A stretch of 64,000 nucleotides of DNA from Clostridia bacterium. GTDB taxonomy: Bacteria > Bacillota > Clostridia > Christensenellales > Aristaeellaceae. The notes under the pieces were generated by a model, which worked only from the letters and a program-made list of their open reading frames with translations, did not search any database and was not told the origin of the DNA. How positions within the stretch are numbered: the first letter of the stretch is position 1; every line of letters begins with the position of its first letter. The position numbers were made by a program, and so were the translations under genes. This document shows positions 7,988-17,694 of the stretch, one piece after another. The stretch lies in assembly GCA_017448975.1 (NCBI GenBank), contig JAFSKN010000047.1, positions 1-64,000 of the forward strand, read 5' to 3'.

Positions 7988-8241
7988 TAGTTATAAAATG
8001 ATAACGCTATGATTATGTCGCAATTATACAGATATTGTTTATTTGTGCCATTAAATCCAACTTCTCATAATACACGGATGCATGTATTCATGGTATTTGT
8101 GACTGATTAGTTGTATAAAATATTCGCCATATGCTTGGCAGTATAACTTTTTAAGCACGTTGAACCACATGAATTCGGGTAATTCTGCGGCCCCGTCTTC
8201 ATCCCTATTTGTACCGGTGCCGCACCAGCATGGAGATTTAT

Positions 8242-8736
8242 ATGAAGAATGTAGTATATGTAGGGAGCTTTGATCCAGCTCACAATGGCCATTTAAATAC
8301 ATATCGTAAGGCATCTTGTATTCTTAACGAACGGATAAAAATCTGTATTTGCTATAACGAATTGAAACCACAAGGAATGTTTTCAATAGATGAGAGGATT
8401 GCCATTGCCAAAGCTCTTTTCCACACAAATGATATATGCTCTTTTAAAAACTACTATGAAATAAAACAATTGATAGAAAGCTCAGATTTAATAGTACGAG
8501 GCTATAGAAAAACAGATGAGAATGCTGAAAAAGAATACAGTGCTAAATTGCTATCGTATTTGGGATTACAGGAGTTGAAGGATCGGCTTTTTTTCGTTGA
8601 CATTGATGAAGAGTATGAGAGTGTTTCGTCTTCATTAATAAGGGAATATGCCAAAACTGATATAAATTCAATTTCGCAGTTTCTAAACGAAGAAAGCTTT
8701 AGAATTGCAAAACATATACTTCTTAACAATAGATAA
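8242..8736 (+). CDS. CoaD-like nucleotidyltransferase
   Basis: The 164-residue protein is a small HxGH-family nucleotidyltransferase, the fold of phosphopantetheine adenylyltransferase and glycerol-phosphate cytidylyltransferase. GSFDPAHNGHL at residues 8-18 holds the HNGH motif, and SSSLIREY at about residue 137 is the second nucleotide-binding motif. Length equals CoaD. However, it sits in a mobile element beside a CTP-dependent-kinase-like gene, so it need not be the housekeeping enzyme. GGAGA lies eight bases before the ATG. The 254-base gap before it contains no gene I can support. AT-rich like its neighbours. Confidence 0.75.
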   Translation: MKNVVYVGSFDPAHNGHLNTYRKASCILNERIKICICYNELKPQGMFSIDERIAIAKALFHTNDICSFKNYYEIKQLIESSDLIVRGYRKTDENAEKEYSAKLLSYLGLQELKDRLFFVDIDEEYESVSSSLIREYAKTDINSISQFLNEESFRIAKHILLNNR

Positions 8737-8780
8737 GCCATAGGATTAATCGAGTGTCATGGATTATTGAGGAGGGGAAA

Positions 8781-9473
8781 ATGATGAGCAAAAACATTTT
8801 AGGTGTTATTCTTTCTTTTTTATATTTTTTTCTAATTATTTTTTTATCAAAACTGTTATTTAAAAAAAGAGGTGAAATGGCTCGCAAATTTGTACATATT
8901 ATGATCGGAAATTGGTGGCTAATTTTATTGGCACTCATAACAGAGACAATATGTGCATTAATCGTTCCAACAGCATTTGTTTTTATCAACTATTATTCTG
9001 TTACACGCGACCATAAAAATGGACTGCTAGCAAATTTAGAACGCAAAAAGGGAGAAAAAGCTTTTTCGTCATATGGTTTGATTCTTTATCCGATTTCTTT
9101 GGTAATTATGGTGGTTTTTTCCTATGTTCTTACAAACAAACACTATCTTGGAGGGGTAGGGCTTATTGTTCTTGCATATGGAGATGGTTGCGCCGCATTG
9201 ATAGGGAAAAAATGGCCATATGGCAAATACTGCGTGGGACGTGCGAAAAAAACCTTTTCGGGATCACTTTCTATGTTCCTTATTTCATCTATCATCCTAT
9301 TGGTATATTTATCAATTATTGTGGGGTTTCCAATTGGAGAAATCCTCAGTACCATCTTTTTGACGGCTACTTTATCGACGGTTGCTGAAGCGATTACGCC
9401 AAATGGTTTTGATAATATTTCCGTTCCAATAACAGCATTAATGACTTATTTATTTGGGTTATATTACCTTTAA
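8781..9473 (+). CDS. Polytopic SEC59/VTE5-like (dolichol/phytol-kinase-type) membrane protein
   Basis: The 230-residue protein has about six or seven hydrophobic segments and the signature motifs of CTP-dependent lipid kinases. These are ARKFVHIMIGNWW (about residues 33-45), AYGDGCAALIGKKWP (about 134-148) and a KKTFSGS motif (about 157-163). Family members phosphorylate dolichol, phytol or diacylglycerol using CTP. The start is set by GAGGAGGGG five bases before ATGATG; a GTG at 8754 lacks such a site. It follows the nucleotidyltransferase by 44 bases, so the two are probably one transcript. Together they suggest nucleotidyl activation and phosphorylation of a lipid or head group; the pathway is unknown. 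Confidence 0.7.
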   Translation: MMSKNILGVILSFLYFFLIIFLSKLLFKKRGEMARKFVHIMIGNWWLILLALITETICALIVPTAFVFINYYSVTRDHKNGLLANLERKKGEKAFSSYGLILYPISLVIMVVFSYVLTNKHYLGGVGLIVLAYGDGCAALIGKKWPYGKYCVGRAKKTFSGSLSMFLISSIILLVYLSIIVGFPIGEILSTIFLTATLSTVAEAITPNGFDNISVPITALMTYLFGLYYL

Positions 9474-9592
9474 TGGTAAAAACACCCATGCTATTTCATG
9501 ACTGCTGTGCAGCAACAGCCCTCCAATATCATTGAAAGTCAAATACTACTCAACTAATGGAATGGTCTCATCAGGTCTTTCTCTCTACATCG

Positions 9593-11542
9593 TTATGATA
9601 TACTCTGGGCTTTAATCTCGTCTATTATTTCAAATCCATAATCCATTAACATTTTGCGTTCCATTTCAGTAATTGGCGCGCTAACAGGATTTGGAATTCC
9701 TAAAGCCAACAAATGTTTTGCTCTGGAAAATGCTACATACGCAAGTCGTTGGGCTTCATCTATATTGCTTTCTTGATTAATGAACCAATCTTTCCAATAC
9801 GCTCCCGATCTATTGTCTCCACGAGAATAGCTTGATACGAATAATACGGAATCCAGACTCATGCCCTTGCAGCCGTGGATTGTCTCAATTTGTATCTTCG
9901 TCTTATTCTTATTTTTCAAGGAAAATGATTCTACAACTAAATCATTCTTAATACCGTTTTTTAATCGTTTTAAATCAGCTTTGCCAAGATAAGAAGATGA
10001 AACCCCATCCAAACATTTTCTCAGAGCCTTTTTCCAAATTTCCCAATTTTGAGATAAATCCAATACACATTCATTTTCAACAATAGTCTTCTGAATTAAT
10101 ATAATAATGTTAATCCAAGTTGATGTATCAATTTCTTCTGGCTTATATAAATTATTAGAATTTCCATGAACGCTTTTAGGGAAATAAGATTGTTGTATCG
10201 CGCGTGCCAGTATTTTAATTCTCTCTTGGAATCCATCCAGAGATTCATCATCAGTCAAAAAAACAAAATGCGCATAGTCTTCAATAATGTTGTCTGATAA
10301 ATCCCCTGCCTTCCTACCTAGTAATTTATCTTTCCCAGCATTATTCCTAACGATTATTCTGCAATTATTTTCCTCTATTCCTTTCTGTTCAAGGATACTG
10401 TGATATAGTTGCACAAGGTCTTTCTCCTCATTTTTGCGATAAAGAAACACCAGCAATGGTTTCTCTGTCATTTGGTTTCGCATGCCTACTATATGTTTTT
10501 TCCCTTGAACAATCTTGATAGAAGCATTAACAATGCTCTGATTGCTTCTAAAGTTTTCGTTCAGATTCATCTCTATCAGTTCGTTGCTTTTTATGAAAGC
10601 TTTCGTGTCTTCGATATCTATTTTCCTGAATTCATAAATAGCTTGATCTAAATCTCCGACAAGGTGAACCTTAGTTCCCTGTTCTCGCAATAATGACAGA
10701 ATCTTCAACTGAGGAAGAGATAAATCCTGGCATTCATCGACAATGATTAAGGGATATCTTTTAGCAATTATTCTTGTTATTTCAACATTGCGTTTTAGCA
10801 GAAGATATGATAATATTTCTACATCCTCATAAGTAAAAAAGCCGCTTTCCCAAAATTTGTTTTTAGTGTCACGAAGATCATTTTTCATATAATTTTTGTC
10901 TGATAGATAGGAATCAAATTCTTCTTTTCCTGATCGAGGAATCTGAGGGGTGTACACAAATTTTCTTTCTTTTATATCCCAGCAATATTGGTTTGCTGAA
11001 ATATGATTTAGCTTTTCCCCATAAGAATACTTCGTCTTATATGCATTTAGGAAGTCGCTTTTTGCATCATCTTCAACAATTCTTAGACGAGTATCATCCT
11101 TCCCATTTTCTCCATGTAAAGTAACAATTGATAAAAAAGGATTCGCTATATAACCATGCAGCCAGCTTGTAAATGTTCCAACAAAATGGGGATATTCTAT
11201 TCCATTAGGCGAAAATGAATTAATTCTATTTCGTATTTCATTTTCTGCAGAATTTGTAAATGTTAGTACAGCAATTCCAGAGTAAGGCTGCATCCACTTT
11301 TGGGTTTCATATGAATATTTTACGGCTATGACTTCTGTCTTTCCACTTCCAGGGCAAGCGTTTAAATATATGTTTTTATTAATATCTGATTCAACATAGT
11401 CAAGCTGTTTTTTAGTCAAGTGCAGTAGATTGCAATATCCATCTGCCATGCACTTATTTTTCAGCTTACCGTTACAGACACAGTATTGTTCAGGCATTGA
11501 ATCCACTCTACACAATACTGTCCCCAAAGAATCAACGCTCAT
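9593..11542 (-). CDS. gajB: UvrD/PcrA-like helicase, GajB-like
   Basis: This SF1A helicase has Walker A NACPGSGKTEV (about residues 61-71) and a DEXQ box VDECQDL (about 285). The late motifs are present, including QIETIHGCKGMSLDSVLF and AYVAFSRAK near the C terminus. Residues 11-37 contain five cysteines (C11, C21, C23, C31, C37) that could bind metal, which is not usual for this family. It starts one base after the GajA-like stop. This OLD-nuclease plus UvrD-helicase tandem is the Gabija / class 2 OLD arrangement. The 649-residue length is greater than the roughly 500 of described GajB. ATG 11542 is preferred over GTG 11551, which overlaps gajA. Confidence 0.8.
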   Translation of the reverse strand: MSVDSLGTVLCRVDSMPEQYCVCNGKLKNKCMADGYCNLLHLTKKQLDYVESDINKNIYLNACPGSGKTEVIAVKYSYETQKWMQPYSGIAVLTFTNSAENEIRNRINSFSPNGIEYPHFVGTFTSWLHGYIANPFLSIVTLHGENGKDDTRLRIVEDDAKSDFLNAYKTKYSYGEKLNHISANQYCWDIKERKFVYTPQIPRSGKEEFDSYLSDKNYMKNDLRDTKNKFWESGFFTYEDVEILSYLLLKRNVEITRIIAKRYPLIIVDECQDLSLPQLKILSLLREQGTKVHLVGDLDQAIYEFRKIDIEDTKAFIKSNELIEMNLNENFRSNQSIVNASIKIVQGKKHIVGMRNQMTEKPLLVFLYRKNEEKDLVQLYHSILEQKGIEENNCRIIVRNNAGKDKLLGRKAGDLSDNIIEDYAHFVFLTDDESLDGFQERIKILARAIQQSYFPKSVHGNSNNLYKPEEIDTSTWINIIILIQKTIVENECVLDLSQNWEIWKKALRKCLDGVSSSYLGKADLKRLKNGIKNDLVVESFSLKNKNKTKIQIETIHGCKGMSLDSVLFVSSYSRGDNRSGAYWKDWFINQESNIDEAQRLAYVAFSRAKHLLALGIPNPVSAPITEMERKMLMDYGFEIIDEIKAQSIS

Positions 11543-11543
11543 C

Positions 11544-13478
11544 TTATTCACCTATCTTTGCGAGGAAGTTAATGGCTTTACATATATATTGAGGAATATC
11601 AAATTTCATTTCCTCCTGTTTTGACAGTTTTTCAGCAAGTAACTGCGCAAACAATCCTTTGCCCATGTAGTCTGATTCAATTTGTTCAAGGATACTTGCA
11701 GCCATTTCCGGCTCATCAATCGTTTCTTCTTTAGCAATTCGAGTTATATAAGACTCTAACTGCTCTTTTATAGACCCATCAGTCGGAATAGCTTCCAACA
11801 GGATATTCAACATTATTTGTGCATTACACTTATTTTCTATTGACAGATCATATTCAAAAGTTTTCTTATTCACATATACACGGCAATTATCTGTCATAGC
11901 GGATACTTGTTTTCCAAACCACAGCTGCGGATTATTTCCTTCAACATCGTCATCGAGTGAAGGCTTTATTTTCTTTGCCGGATCGTTGTCTGTCAATACC
12001 GCACACCTGATATTTATACGGCTCGTAACCTCGTACTCTCCATTGCTAAGACGAGTTTTCTTTCTTAATTCTGTTATCTTCTTTGTATAGTTTTCTTTCG
12101 TTTCTCCAGCAACTCGTTCCGGGAGCAATATTTTATAACCATTATATAGCTGAAGGAAATAATGGAAATAGATTCCGTTCATGTTAATAACTGATATACC
12201 TGCTTCTTCCAAAGAAGATATGCTACAAGCGCCTTCTGCTTTCTTTTTGCTTAAATACCTTTTTGCAAGTATTGGGATTAAAATGGCTTCCCCAATTCCT
12301 TCAACAAACAGATTTCCTTTTGAAAAAAGCAAAGCGGTCTTTGTTGCATCGAGCCATCTATTCAAAAAACGGCTTGCGGAACATTCCATCCCGCAATCAA
12401 ACAGAGAAGTAATACTGCAACTACCATCAACTCTATTAAATGATATAATTTTATCTATAGGAACGCTTGCGGCAATCAGTGGTGAATGGGTGGAGATTAT
12501 AACTTGAATTCTACATTCATCCGTTTGTTGTTGTAAATATTTCAAAAGCTTAATTTGGAGTTGTGGATGCAAATGAGCTTCCAATTCCTCGATTAGGAGA
12601 ATTCGAGGTGTTGTATATTTATCTTTCAAGCCTTCAAATTCAGCAAGAATCGTGGCAATATAAATCAAATTATTATACCCCAAGCTATTCTCAGCTAAGT
12701 TTCGGAACCCATCTGTTCCCGCTTCTGAGAATAGAATTTGTAAAGATTCAATGATTCTTTCATAAGATAGCGTATTAAACTGTATCTGTGTTTTCTGCCC
12801 ATACACGCTTCCTGCGGCATTTTGAATACTATCATTAATAAGCTTATTTGCTTTGGCAATTTCTTCTTTCCCAGCAGCTTTTTCGTTAAATGCTTTCAAA
12901 TCATCTTCTAATGGCATGAGTTCTCCGTTTTTCCGCTTTTCTTTTAGTAAATCAGCAGACAGATTTGCGATAAAACGAGCCAGCCTTGAGCCCCTTCCAG
13001 TTCTTAGATTTCTTTCAGCGTCGCGAAGGGCAGGCAAATAAACGCATTGGATATCATTCAATGGTTCACTATCGAAAATACTGTTAGAAGAATTCCCACC
13101 CCATCGTTTTTGATTATACCTATTTCTGTTATTCAATCTATTCTGTACTTCCAGATTCAGTTTGGCGTTAAAAGAATTATCCAGCCATGTAAGATATTCT
13201 ATCTTTTGTTCCTCAGACAAATCTGAAAAAATGCCGGTAATAGAGAGCCGATCAGCTCCGTGCAAATCTGTACCATTATTATTGTTTGAAAAGTCTTCTT
13301 CCGTAATTCCTCTTCTTGAAAATTCGTTTTCATTCAACAATGCTCGTATTGCATCAAGTACGGCGCTCTTGCCAGAACCGTTTTCGCCCACAAGCAAATT
13401 TAGCCCCTTCTGAAAGGATACTTCTACCGGCTGAGAAAACAAACGAAAATTCTCAATGAATACTTTTGAAAGATACAT
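11544..13478 (-). CDS. gajA: OLD-family ATPase-TOPRIM nuclease, GajA-like
   Basis: The 644-residue protein has an ABC/SMC-type ATPase followed by a TOPRIM nuclease. Walker A is GENGSGKS (residues 31-38), the signature-like SLGYNNL is near 265 and Walker B LLIEELEAHLHP is at 294-305. TOPRIM acidic residues are E393 (FVEGIGEA) and the DxD of LTDNDP (about 496-500). This domain order and the downstream UvrD helicase are those of Gabija, in which the GajA nuclease is inhibited by nucleotides and activated when phage replication depletes them. The start has AGGAGAGGAAAA upstream. It is longer than the described GajA (about 580). It may be independently transcribed or the tail of the larger defence operon (51-base gap). 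Confidence 0.82.
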   Translation of the reverse strand: MYLSKVFIENFRLFSQPVEVSFQKGLNLLVGENGSGKSAVLDAIRALLNENEFSRRGITEEDFSNNNNGTDLHGADRLSITGIFSDLSEEQKIEYLTWLDNSFNAKLNLEVQNRLNNRNRYNQKRWGGNSSNSIFDSEPLNDIQCVYLPALRDAERNLRTGRGSRLARFIANLSADLLKEKRKNGELMPLEDDLKAFNEKAAGKEEIAKANKLINDSIQNAAGSVYGQKTQIQFNTLSYERIIESLQILFSEAGTDGFRNLAENSLGYNNLIYIATILAEFEGLKDKYTTPRILLIEELEAHLHPQLQIKLLKYLQQQTDECRIQVIISTHSPLIAASVPIDKIISFNRVDGSCSITSLFDCGMECSASRFLNRWLDATKTALLFSKGNLFVEGIGEAILIPILAKRYLSKKKAEGACSISSLEEAGISVINMNGIYFHYFLQLYNGYKILLPERVAGETKENYTKKITELRKKTRLSNGEYEVTSRINIRCAVLTDNDPAKKIKPSLDDDVEGNNPQLWFGKQVSAMTDNCRVYVNKKTFEYDLSIENKCNAQIMLNILLEAIPTDGSIKEQLESYITRIAKEETIDEPEMAASILEQIESDYMGKGLFAQLLAEKLSKQEEMKFDIPQYICKAINFLAKIGE

Positions 13479-13528
13479 GGCATTTTCCTCTCCTGGGCAT
13501 CGCCTGTCTGTATATTACTCCAAATATT

Positions 13529-16500
13529 TCACTCGTCAAAACTATAGTCATCAATATGAAGCGTTCTAAGGTTCTCCGTCACTGTCCTGACCGTGGGAAC
13601 GGGCGTCCCGTTAGGCATATCCGCTTCCACTTCAAGGCGAATCCGGACATTCGCCCCATCCACCTGCATCAAATGGTTGATGACTTCATCCATCAGGCGG
13701 CTGACATCCTTATTGACGCGGATAGTATCGATGTCCGCTGTCATATAGAACCGTTTATTCTTAAGCGTTTCGGGTTTCGGATTGACGGGAGGAGTGACAG
13801 GATCAACAGGCTGTACAGGAGAGACCGGATTGACAGGCAGGTTTACATGATCCGGGCTGTCTGGCCGTTCCGGAACGCGGGACGCTTCGGCGGCAATCTG
13901 TTTCAATGCAGCCACTTGTTTTACGATATAGCCGCTTCGATCCGCAAAAGGAATCTGACAGTGATACTTTAATCCGATAAATCTACCATCGGAAACACTG
14001 TCTGCATAGGAAAAGTATTCATCGCTATTCACGCCGGTTTGAACAGCGTCCGCAAGCACTTCAAAACTGACGAGCCTGGGCAGATAACAATAAGTGCAAA
14101 GCTGCCGCCACAGATCGCCGATATTTTTGCTGTCGCTGTCGCCCCAAAGCAGCTTATCCATTTCCATCAGCAGCAGCGCAGGAGCCCATTTTCCGATCAA
14201 TTGTTCATTCTGATCCATTTTCCGTGCGGCCTTAGTAACGATGGTGTCATCGCCGCCCCGGATGCTGTAAGTCTGCCATACGATTTCACTCTTGCTGACT
14301 TCCAAATCAATATAGGGAACCAGCAGCCAGCAATAGGTTTCCCGAATGCGATCCTCCATGGTGCGGTCGTACATGCGAAGCATATTGCCGGTTTCCCGGT
14401 TCTGGGCCGCGTCAAGGTTCAAGTCGTCCTTTTCATTCTCGATGGACTGCCATGCCAGAAAATGCTTGGCGGCATCCTTCAAGGAGGGCATGGTATTCAC
14501 ATCGGGGGCAATAAAGGTCAGCATATTGCGGTAAAGGCGCGGCGATTGTCCCCGGTTATTGAGGATGTCCAGCGCCGCCTGAATCGCGTGGTCTCCCGGC
14601 GCGTTGGACTTATACGTCGCGGAAACAGGCAGAATAACGAGGCCCACGTCCTGGTCGTCGGATACGTCGGCGGAGCTGGCCGGATTGATGTGCAGACGGC
14701 TGAACGGGCGCTCCTTGCGTATTTTCCGCAGACGGCGCTCAATTTCCATTTCCACGTTCTCCTTGGACTGTTGGCTGGCCCGGTCCTCGGCGGTCTTGCG
14801 CAGAGTGGGACGTGTATCATACCAGAAGCGATCTCCGGAGGAATTGGTGTACAGGTAAGTCAGACTGGTTTGCAGTGTGTTCAGTGCGTCGTTGAACGTA
14901 GCGATATTCTCGCCGGGCTGAATGGTGCCCAGACGGATACGGGAGGCTTCCAGCCCCCGGACAGACTGCTTCCGTTCACTGGGCGCGGAACCTAACATGA
15001 TGGTTCTGGCAACACGGCGGCAGGCCATCAACTGGCCGAAGCGAGACGTGTTCTGATCCTTCAAATAGGGGATAGAATCCTTGCCGTCCACCTCATGATC
15101 CACGATGGCATTCCAGTTATCCCTCACGTGCCGGGTCAGTTCATCCCGGACGGCAGGCACGTCCAGCGTCATGGAGCCGGGCATGATCATCAGGCCCGCG
15201 TCCTGATTCATCCACAAATCATGAATCACAGCAGCCATCAGTCGCAGCACGCCGCGCGTTTTCTGGAAATGCTCGATGGTAGCCCAATCCTCATACAGCC
15301 GATCAAAAACTTCCGGGTGAATCGGGTAGCAGGACCGCATGCGGGAAAGATAATCCACTTCCTTCGCCTCGATGGGAAAATCAGAGGCATTATCCTGATA
15401 CATCTGACTGAAAGCCACGCAGACCTGATCCCGCTTGGCCTCATCCTTGCAATTCTGGAACAGGCGGCGGCGCACGATTTCAAAGCCCTCGTTGGCGGCG
15501 ACTGGCTTCCAGATGGATTCCATACGGCCAAAGGTATGCTCGATAGCGGCCAGCGCTTCTTTACCGCCGCCTTCTCCCACCTCGATTTCGCTTTCGGGGA
15601 TGGACGCCACCACCAGACTGTTTTCACTGGCGCGGGCAGCTTCTGTAAGTGACTGAATGAAGGTGATCAGGCTATCAAAGGAACCGGCGGGCAGCCCTTC
15701 CTTGTGCCACATATTTTTCGCGTAGGCCACCAATTCGTCGATCAGAATCACGCAGGGACCGCAGGCATTGAACAAATCGATCAATGCCTTGGAACCGGGC
15801 GCGACGCCCTTTTTATCTGCTTCCTTGACAATGTCGTACAGCTTGGGCACGCCGGAATCCACCGCTAACTGTGCCGCCATTTCTCCCCAAAGCGTGTTGA
15901 TGGTCACGCCGGGAAGCTGTGGTTCACGGCGGCTCCTGGAGGGATCGAGGGCGGTGCCCACCAGCACGGCCACACGGCAAATGGGCGGGATTTTCACTTC
16001 CGCCGCATCCAAAACTGCTTTCAGGCTGGCCGCCTTGGCAATAGGCGCTTTTCCGCGCAGCAAATGATACAGCGCCAGCATGCTGTGCGTTTTGCCGCCG
16101 CCAAAGGCCGTCTTTAACTGGATCACCGGTTCCCCATCCTTGCCGGAAACCCGGCGCAGAGCCTGCACCAGCAGGCCCTTTATGCCTTCGGTCACATAGG
16201 TGCGGGAGAAAAACTCCAGGGGGTCTCTGTATTCATACGCGCCTTCACCCCGCGCCACCTGGGCCAAGTCAGCGGCGAACTCCGCTTTTTTATATCGGCC
16301 TTGGGCCACGTCCGGGTGCGGTTCCATCACATTGCGCCAACTTGGCAGACCGGTCACAGGCGTGTTCTGCATCACCCCCGACGTTTTCTTGGCAGCTTCC
16401 GCCGCCGTGTTCACAGCGTTCATAGAACCCTGTTCATTGCCATAACGCAGGATACGGATCAGCTTTTGCAGCGCTTCCGTTGTTTCGCCGGTGGTGTCGA

Positions 16501-16909
16501 TTTTATCCGCCAGCAGAGACATGGTATCCAGTGCCCGTTCCGTTTCCCTGTCGGTGAAATCGGTTCCGGTAAAGTGCGCCCAGGTGTTCCGGGCGTTTTT
16601 GATTTCCTTGCACCAGCTCCGCGCATTGGCGGGAAGCCGGTATTTGAACAGATTCGGCCAATGAAGGTCGATCAGGTTCAGACAGGCTGTAATGTCCATA
16701 CTGTCCTGACGTTCCGCATAATCGGCGCTGACAGACAGTTTTTCCGCGTCGCGCTCATTAAACTCGGATAAAACGCGGAGAACGCCGTCCTGCCACCATT
16801 GATCGTTGATTTTATATTCCGGGACGCTTTGAAGCTGTTGCAGAATATAACCAGCCAGCGGTTCCCGTAAGCTCTGGAACGCTTCGCCGATAATGCTGTG
16901 GTTTGTCAT
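13529..16909 (-). CDS. DUF499 P-loop ATPase with N-terminal Swt1-type HEPN domain
   Basis: The 1126-residue protein begins with a helical domain resembling Swt1-HEPN that includes RNTWAH at residues 107-112, the R-x4-H motif of HEPN ribonucleases. The ATPase core follows: Walker A TAFGGGKTHS (about 268-276) and Walker B-like CVILIDELVAYA (about 390). The C-terminal region has a proline/valine-rich linker around 1030-1050 and then a small domain. DUF499 proteins occur in anti-phage operons with DUF1156 methyltransferases, and a related ATPase (BrxC/PglY) is part of BREX. GGGAGG precedes the start. Whether the HEPN part cleaves RNA is untested; the motif is complete. Confidence 0.82.
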   Translation of the reverse strand: MTNHSIIGEAFQSLREPLAGYILQQLQSVPEYKINDQWWQDGVLRVLSEFNERDAEKLSVSADYAERQDSMDITACLNLIDLHWPNLFKYRLPANARSWCKEIKNARNTWAHFTGTDFTDRETERALDTMSLLADKIDTTGETTEALQKLIRILRYGNEQGSMNAVNTAAEAAKKTSGVMQNTPVTGLPSWRNVMEPHPDVAQGRYKKAEFAADLAQVARGEGAYEYRDPLEFFSRTYVTEGIKGLLVQALRRVSGKDGEPVIQLKTAFGGGKTHSMLALYHLLRGKAPIAKAASLKAVLDAAEVKIPPICRVAVLVGTALDPSRSRREPQLPGVTINTLWGEMAAQLAVDSGVPKLYDIVKEADKKGVAPGSKALIDLFNACGPCVILIDELVAYAKNMWHKEGLPAGSFDSLITFIQSLTEAARASENSLVVASIPESEIEVGEGGGKEALAAIEHTFGRMESIWKPVAANEGFEIVRRRLFQNCKDEAKRDQVCVAFSQMYQDNASDFPIEAKEVDYLSRMRSCYPIHPEVFDRLYEDWATIEHFQKTRGVLRLMAAVIHDLWMNQDAGLMIMPGSMTLDVPAVRDELTRHVRDNWNAIVDHEVDGKDSIPYLKDQNTSRFGQLMACRRVARTIMLGSAPSERKQSVRGLEASRIRLGTIQPGENIATFNDALNTLQTSLTYLYTNSSGDRFWYDTRPTLRKTAEDRASQQSKENVEMEIERRLRKIRKERPFSRLHINPASSADVSDDQDVGLVILPVSATYKSNAPGDHAIQAALDILNNRGQSPRLYRNMLTFIAPDVNTMPSLKDAAKHFLAWQSIENEKDDLNLDAAQNRETGNMLRMYDRTMEDRIRETYCWLLVPYIDLEVSKSEIVWQTYSIRGGDDTIVTKAARKMDQNEQLIGKWAPALLLMEMDKLLWGDSDSKNIGDLWRQLCTYCYLPRLVSFEVLADAVQTGVNSDEYFSYADSVSDGRFIGLKYHCQIPFADRSGYIVKQVAALKQIAAEASRVPERPDSPDHVNLPVNPVSPVQPVDPVTPPVNPKPETLKNKRFYMTADIDTIRVNKDVSRLMDEVINHLMQVDGANVRIRLEVEADMPNGTPVPTVRTVTENLRTLHIDDYSFDE

Positions 16910-16966
16910 TTGATGTTTCCTCCCTGGCTGATGTATCGTTCATCATATGAGTGCCGTGGTCACGCT

Positions 16967-17320
16967 TTATGAATCCTCGTCATGATCTAACAGGTCAAGC
17001 AATTGGCTCCGCAAAGTTGGAATATCTTCGGTCATGGTTTGCCACATGGTTTTATATTTCGTTTTTTCATAATCATGCACATAGATATTCCGCATACCGC
17101 GAATAGCGCGCCATGGAATTGAATCGTTGGCCGCAAGCGTTTCTTCCGTAAGCCGTGCCACCAGTTCACCAATTTGCACGATGCAGGTACTTACCGCGTA
17201 TTGATATGCCCGATCTTGCTCATAGGCTTCTTGGCTTTTTCCGAAACGATTCATCAACATATCAATTTCATTGCAATAATATATAATTTTTTGAAGAATA
17301 ACCTGATCACTATGCTTCAT
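16967..17320 (-). CDS. hepT: HepT-like HEPN toxin (DUF86)
   Basis: This is a small helical HEPN ribonuclease of the MntA/HepT toxin-antitoxin family. The catalytic motif RNIYVHDY (R-x4-H-x-Y) is at about residues 81-88 of 117. The start (MKHSD) overlaps the end of the MntA-like gene by 11 bases, the usual coupled order of antitoxin then toxin. In known pairs MntA adds AMP groups to the tyrosine of this motif and silences the toxin; that tyrosine is present. The pair sits between the methyltransferase and the DUF499 ATPase, so it may stabilise or guard the defence operon. Confidence 0.88.
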   Translation of the reverse strand: MKHSDQVILQKIIYYCNEIDMLMNRFGKSQEAYEQDRAYQYAVSTCIVQIGELVARLTEETLAANDSIPWRAIRGMRNIYVHDYEKTKYKTMWQTMTEDIPTLRSQLLDLLDHDEDS

Positions 17321-17603
17321 ATAAAACCACCTCATCCTTCTTGATGGTATGCAGAAATTCTTTATCTTCTATGCCGTCCATGACCACATCCACATGGCAG
17401 CCAAATTCATCCTCCAAATCCAGCACAAAGCCCATGTATTGAAATAATCCGCGCATTTTCCCTTCGTCGATCAGGAAGTCCAGGTCGCTGTCGTCCCGCG
17501 CTTCCCCACGGGCATAGGAGCCGAACAGCCCCAGCCGTTTGATACCGTATTTTTTCGCCAGAGGAACGGACTTTTGTTTGATTTCTTCCATGGTAAAGCA
17601 CAT
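17310..17603 (-). CDS. mntA: MntA-like minimal nucleotidyltransferase antitoxin
   Basis: The 97-residue protein carries the minimal nucleotidyltransferase motif GSYARGEARDDSDLDFLID (G-S-x10-D-x-D, about residues 29-47), with both metal-binding aspartates. It should neutralise the adjacent HepT by AMP transfer. GAGGAGGT precedes ATG 17603 at good spacing; an upstream in-frame ATG at 17636 and an internal one at 17591 are less likely. The gene lies 91 bases after the DUF1156 stop in the same direction. Confidence 0.85.
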   Translation of the reverse strand: MCFTMEEIKQKSVPLAKKYGIKRLGLFGSYARGEARDDSDLDFLIDEGKMRGLFQYMGFVLDLEDEFGCHVDVVMDGIEDKEFLHTIKKDEVVLYEA

Positions 17604-17694
17604 AACGAAACACCTCCTCGTGCTTTGATAATTCATTATACAGAATTGGTCTTCAAATCACAAGATATGCCTGGAATTGGGTCAAGGTAAACTT

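Noticed and set aside
8051-8314. 87-codon minus-strand ORF before the nucleotidyltransferase
   Set aside because: It overlaps the start of a recognised gene on the other strand and has no start signal or domain.
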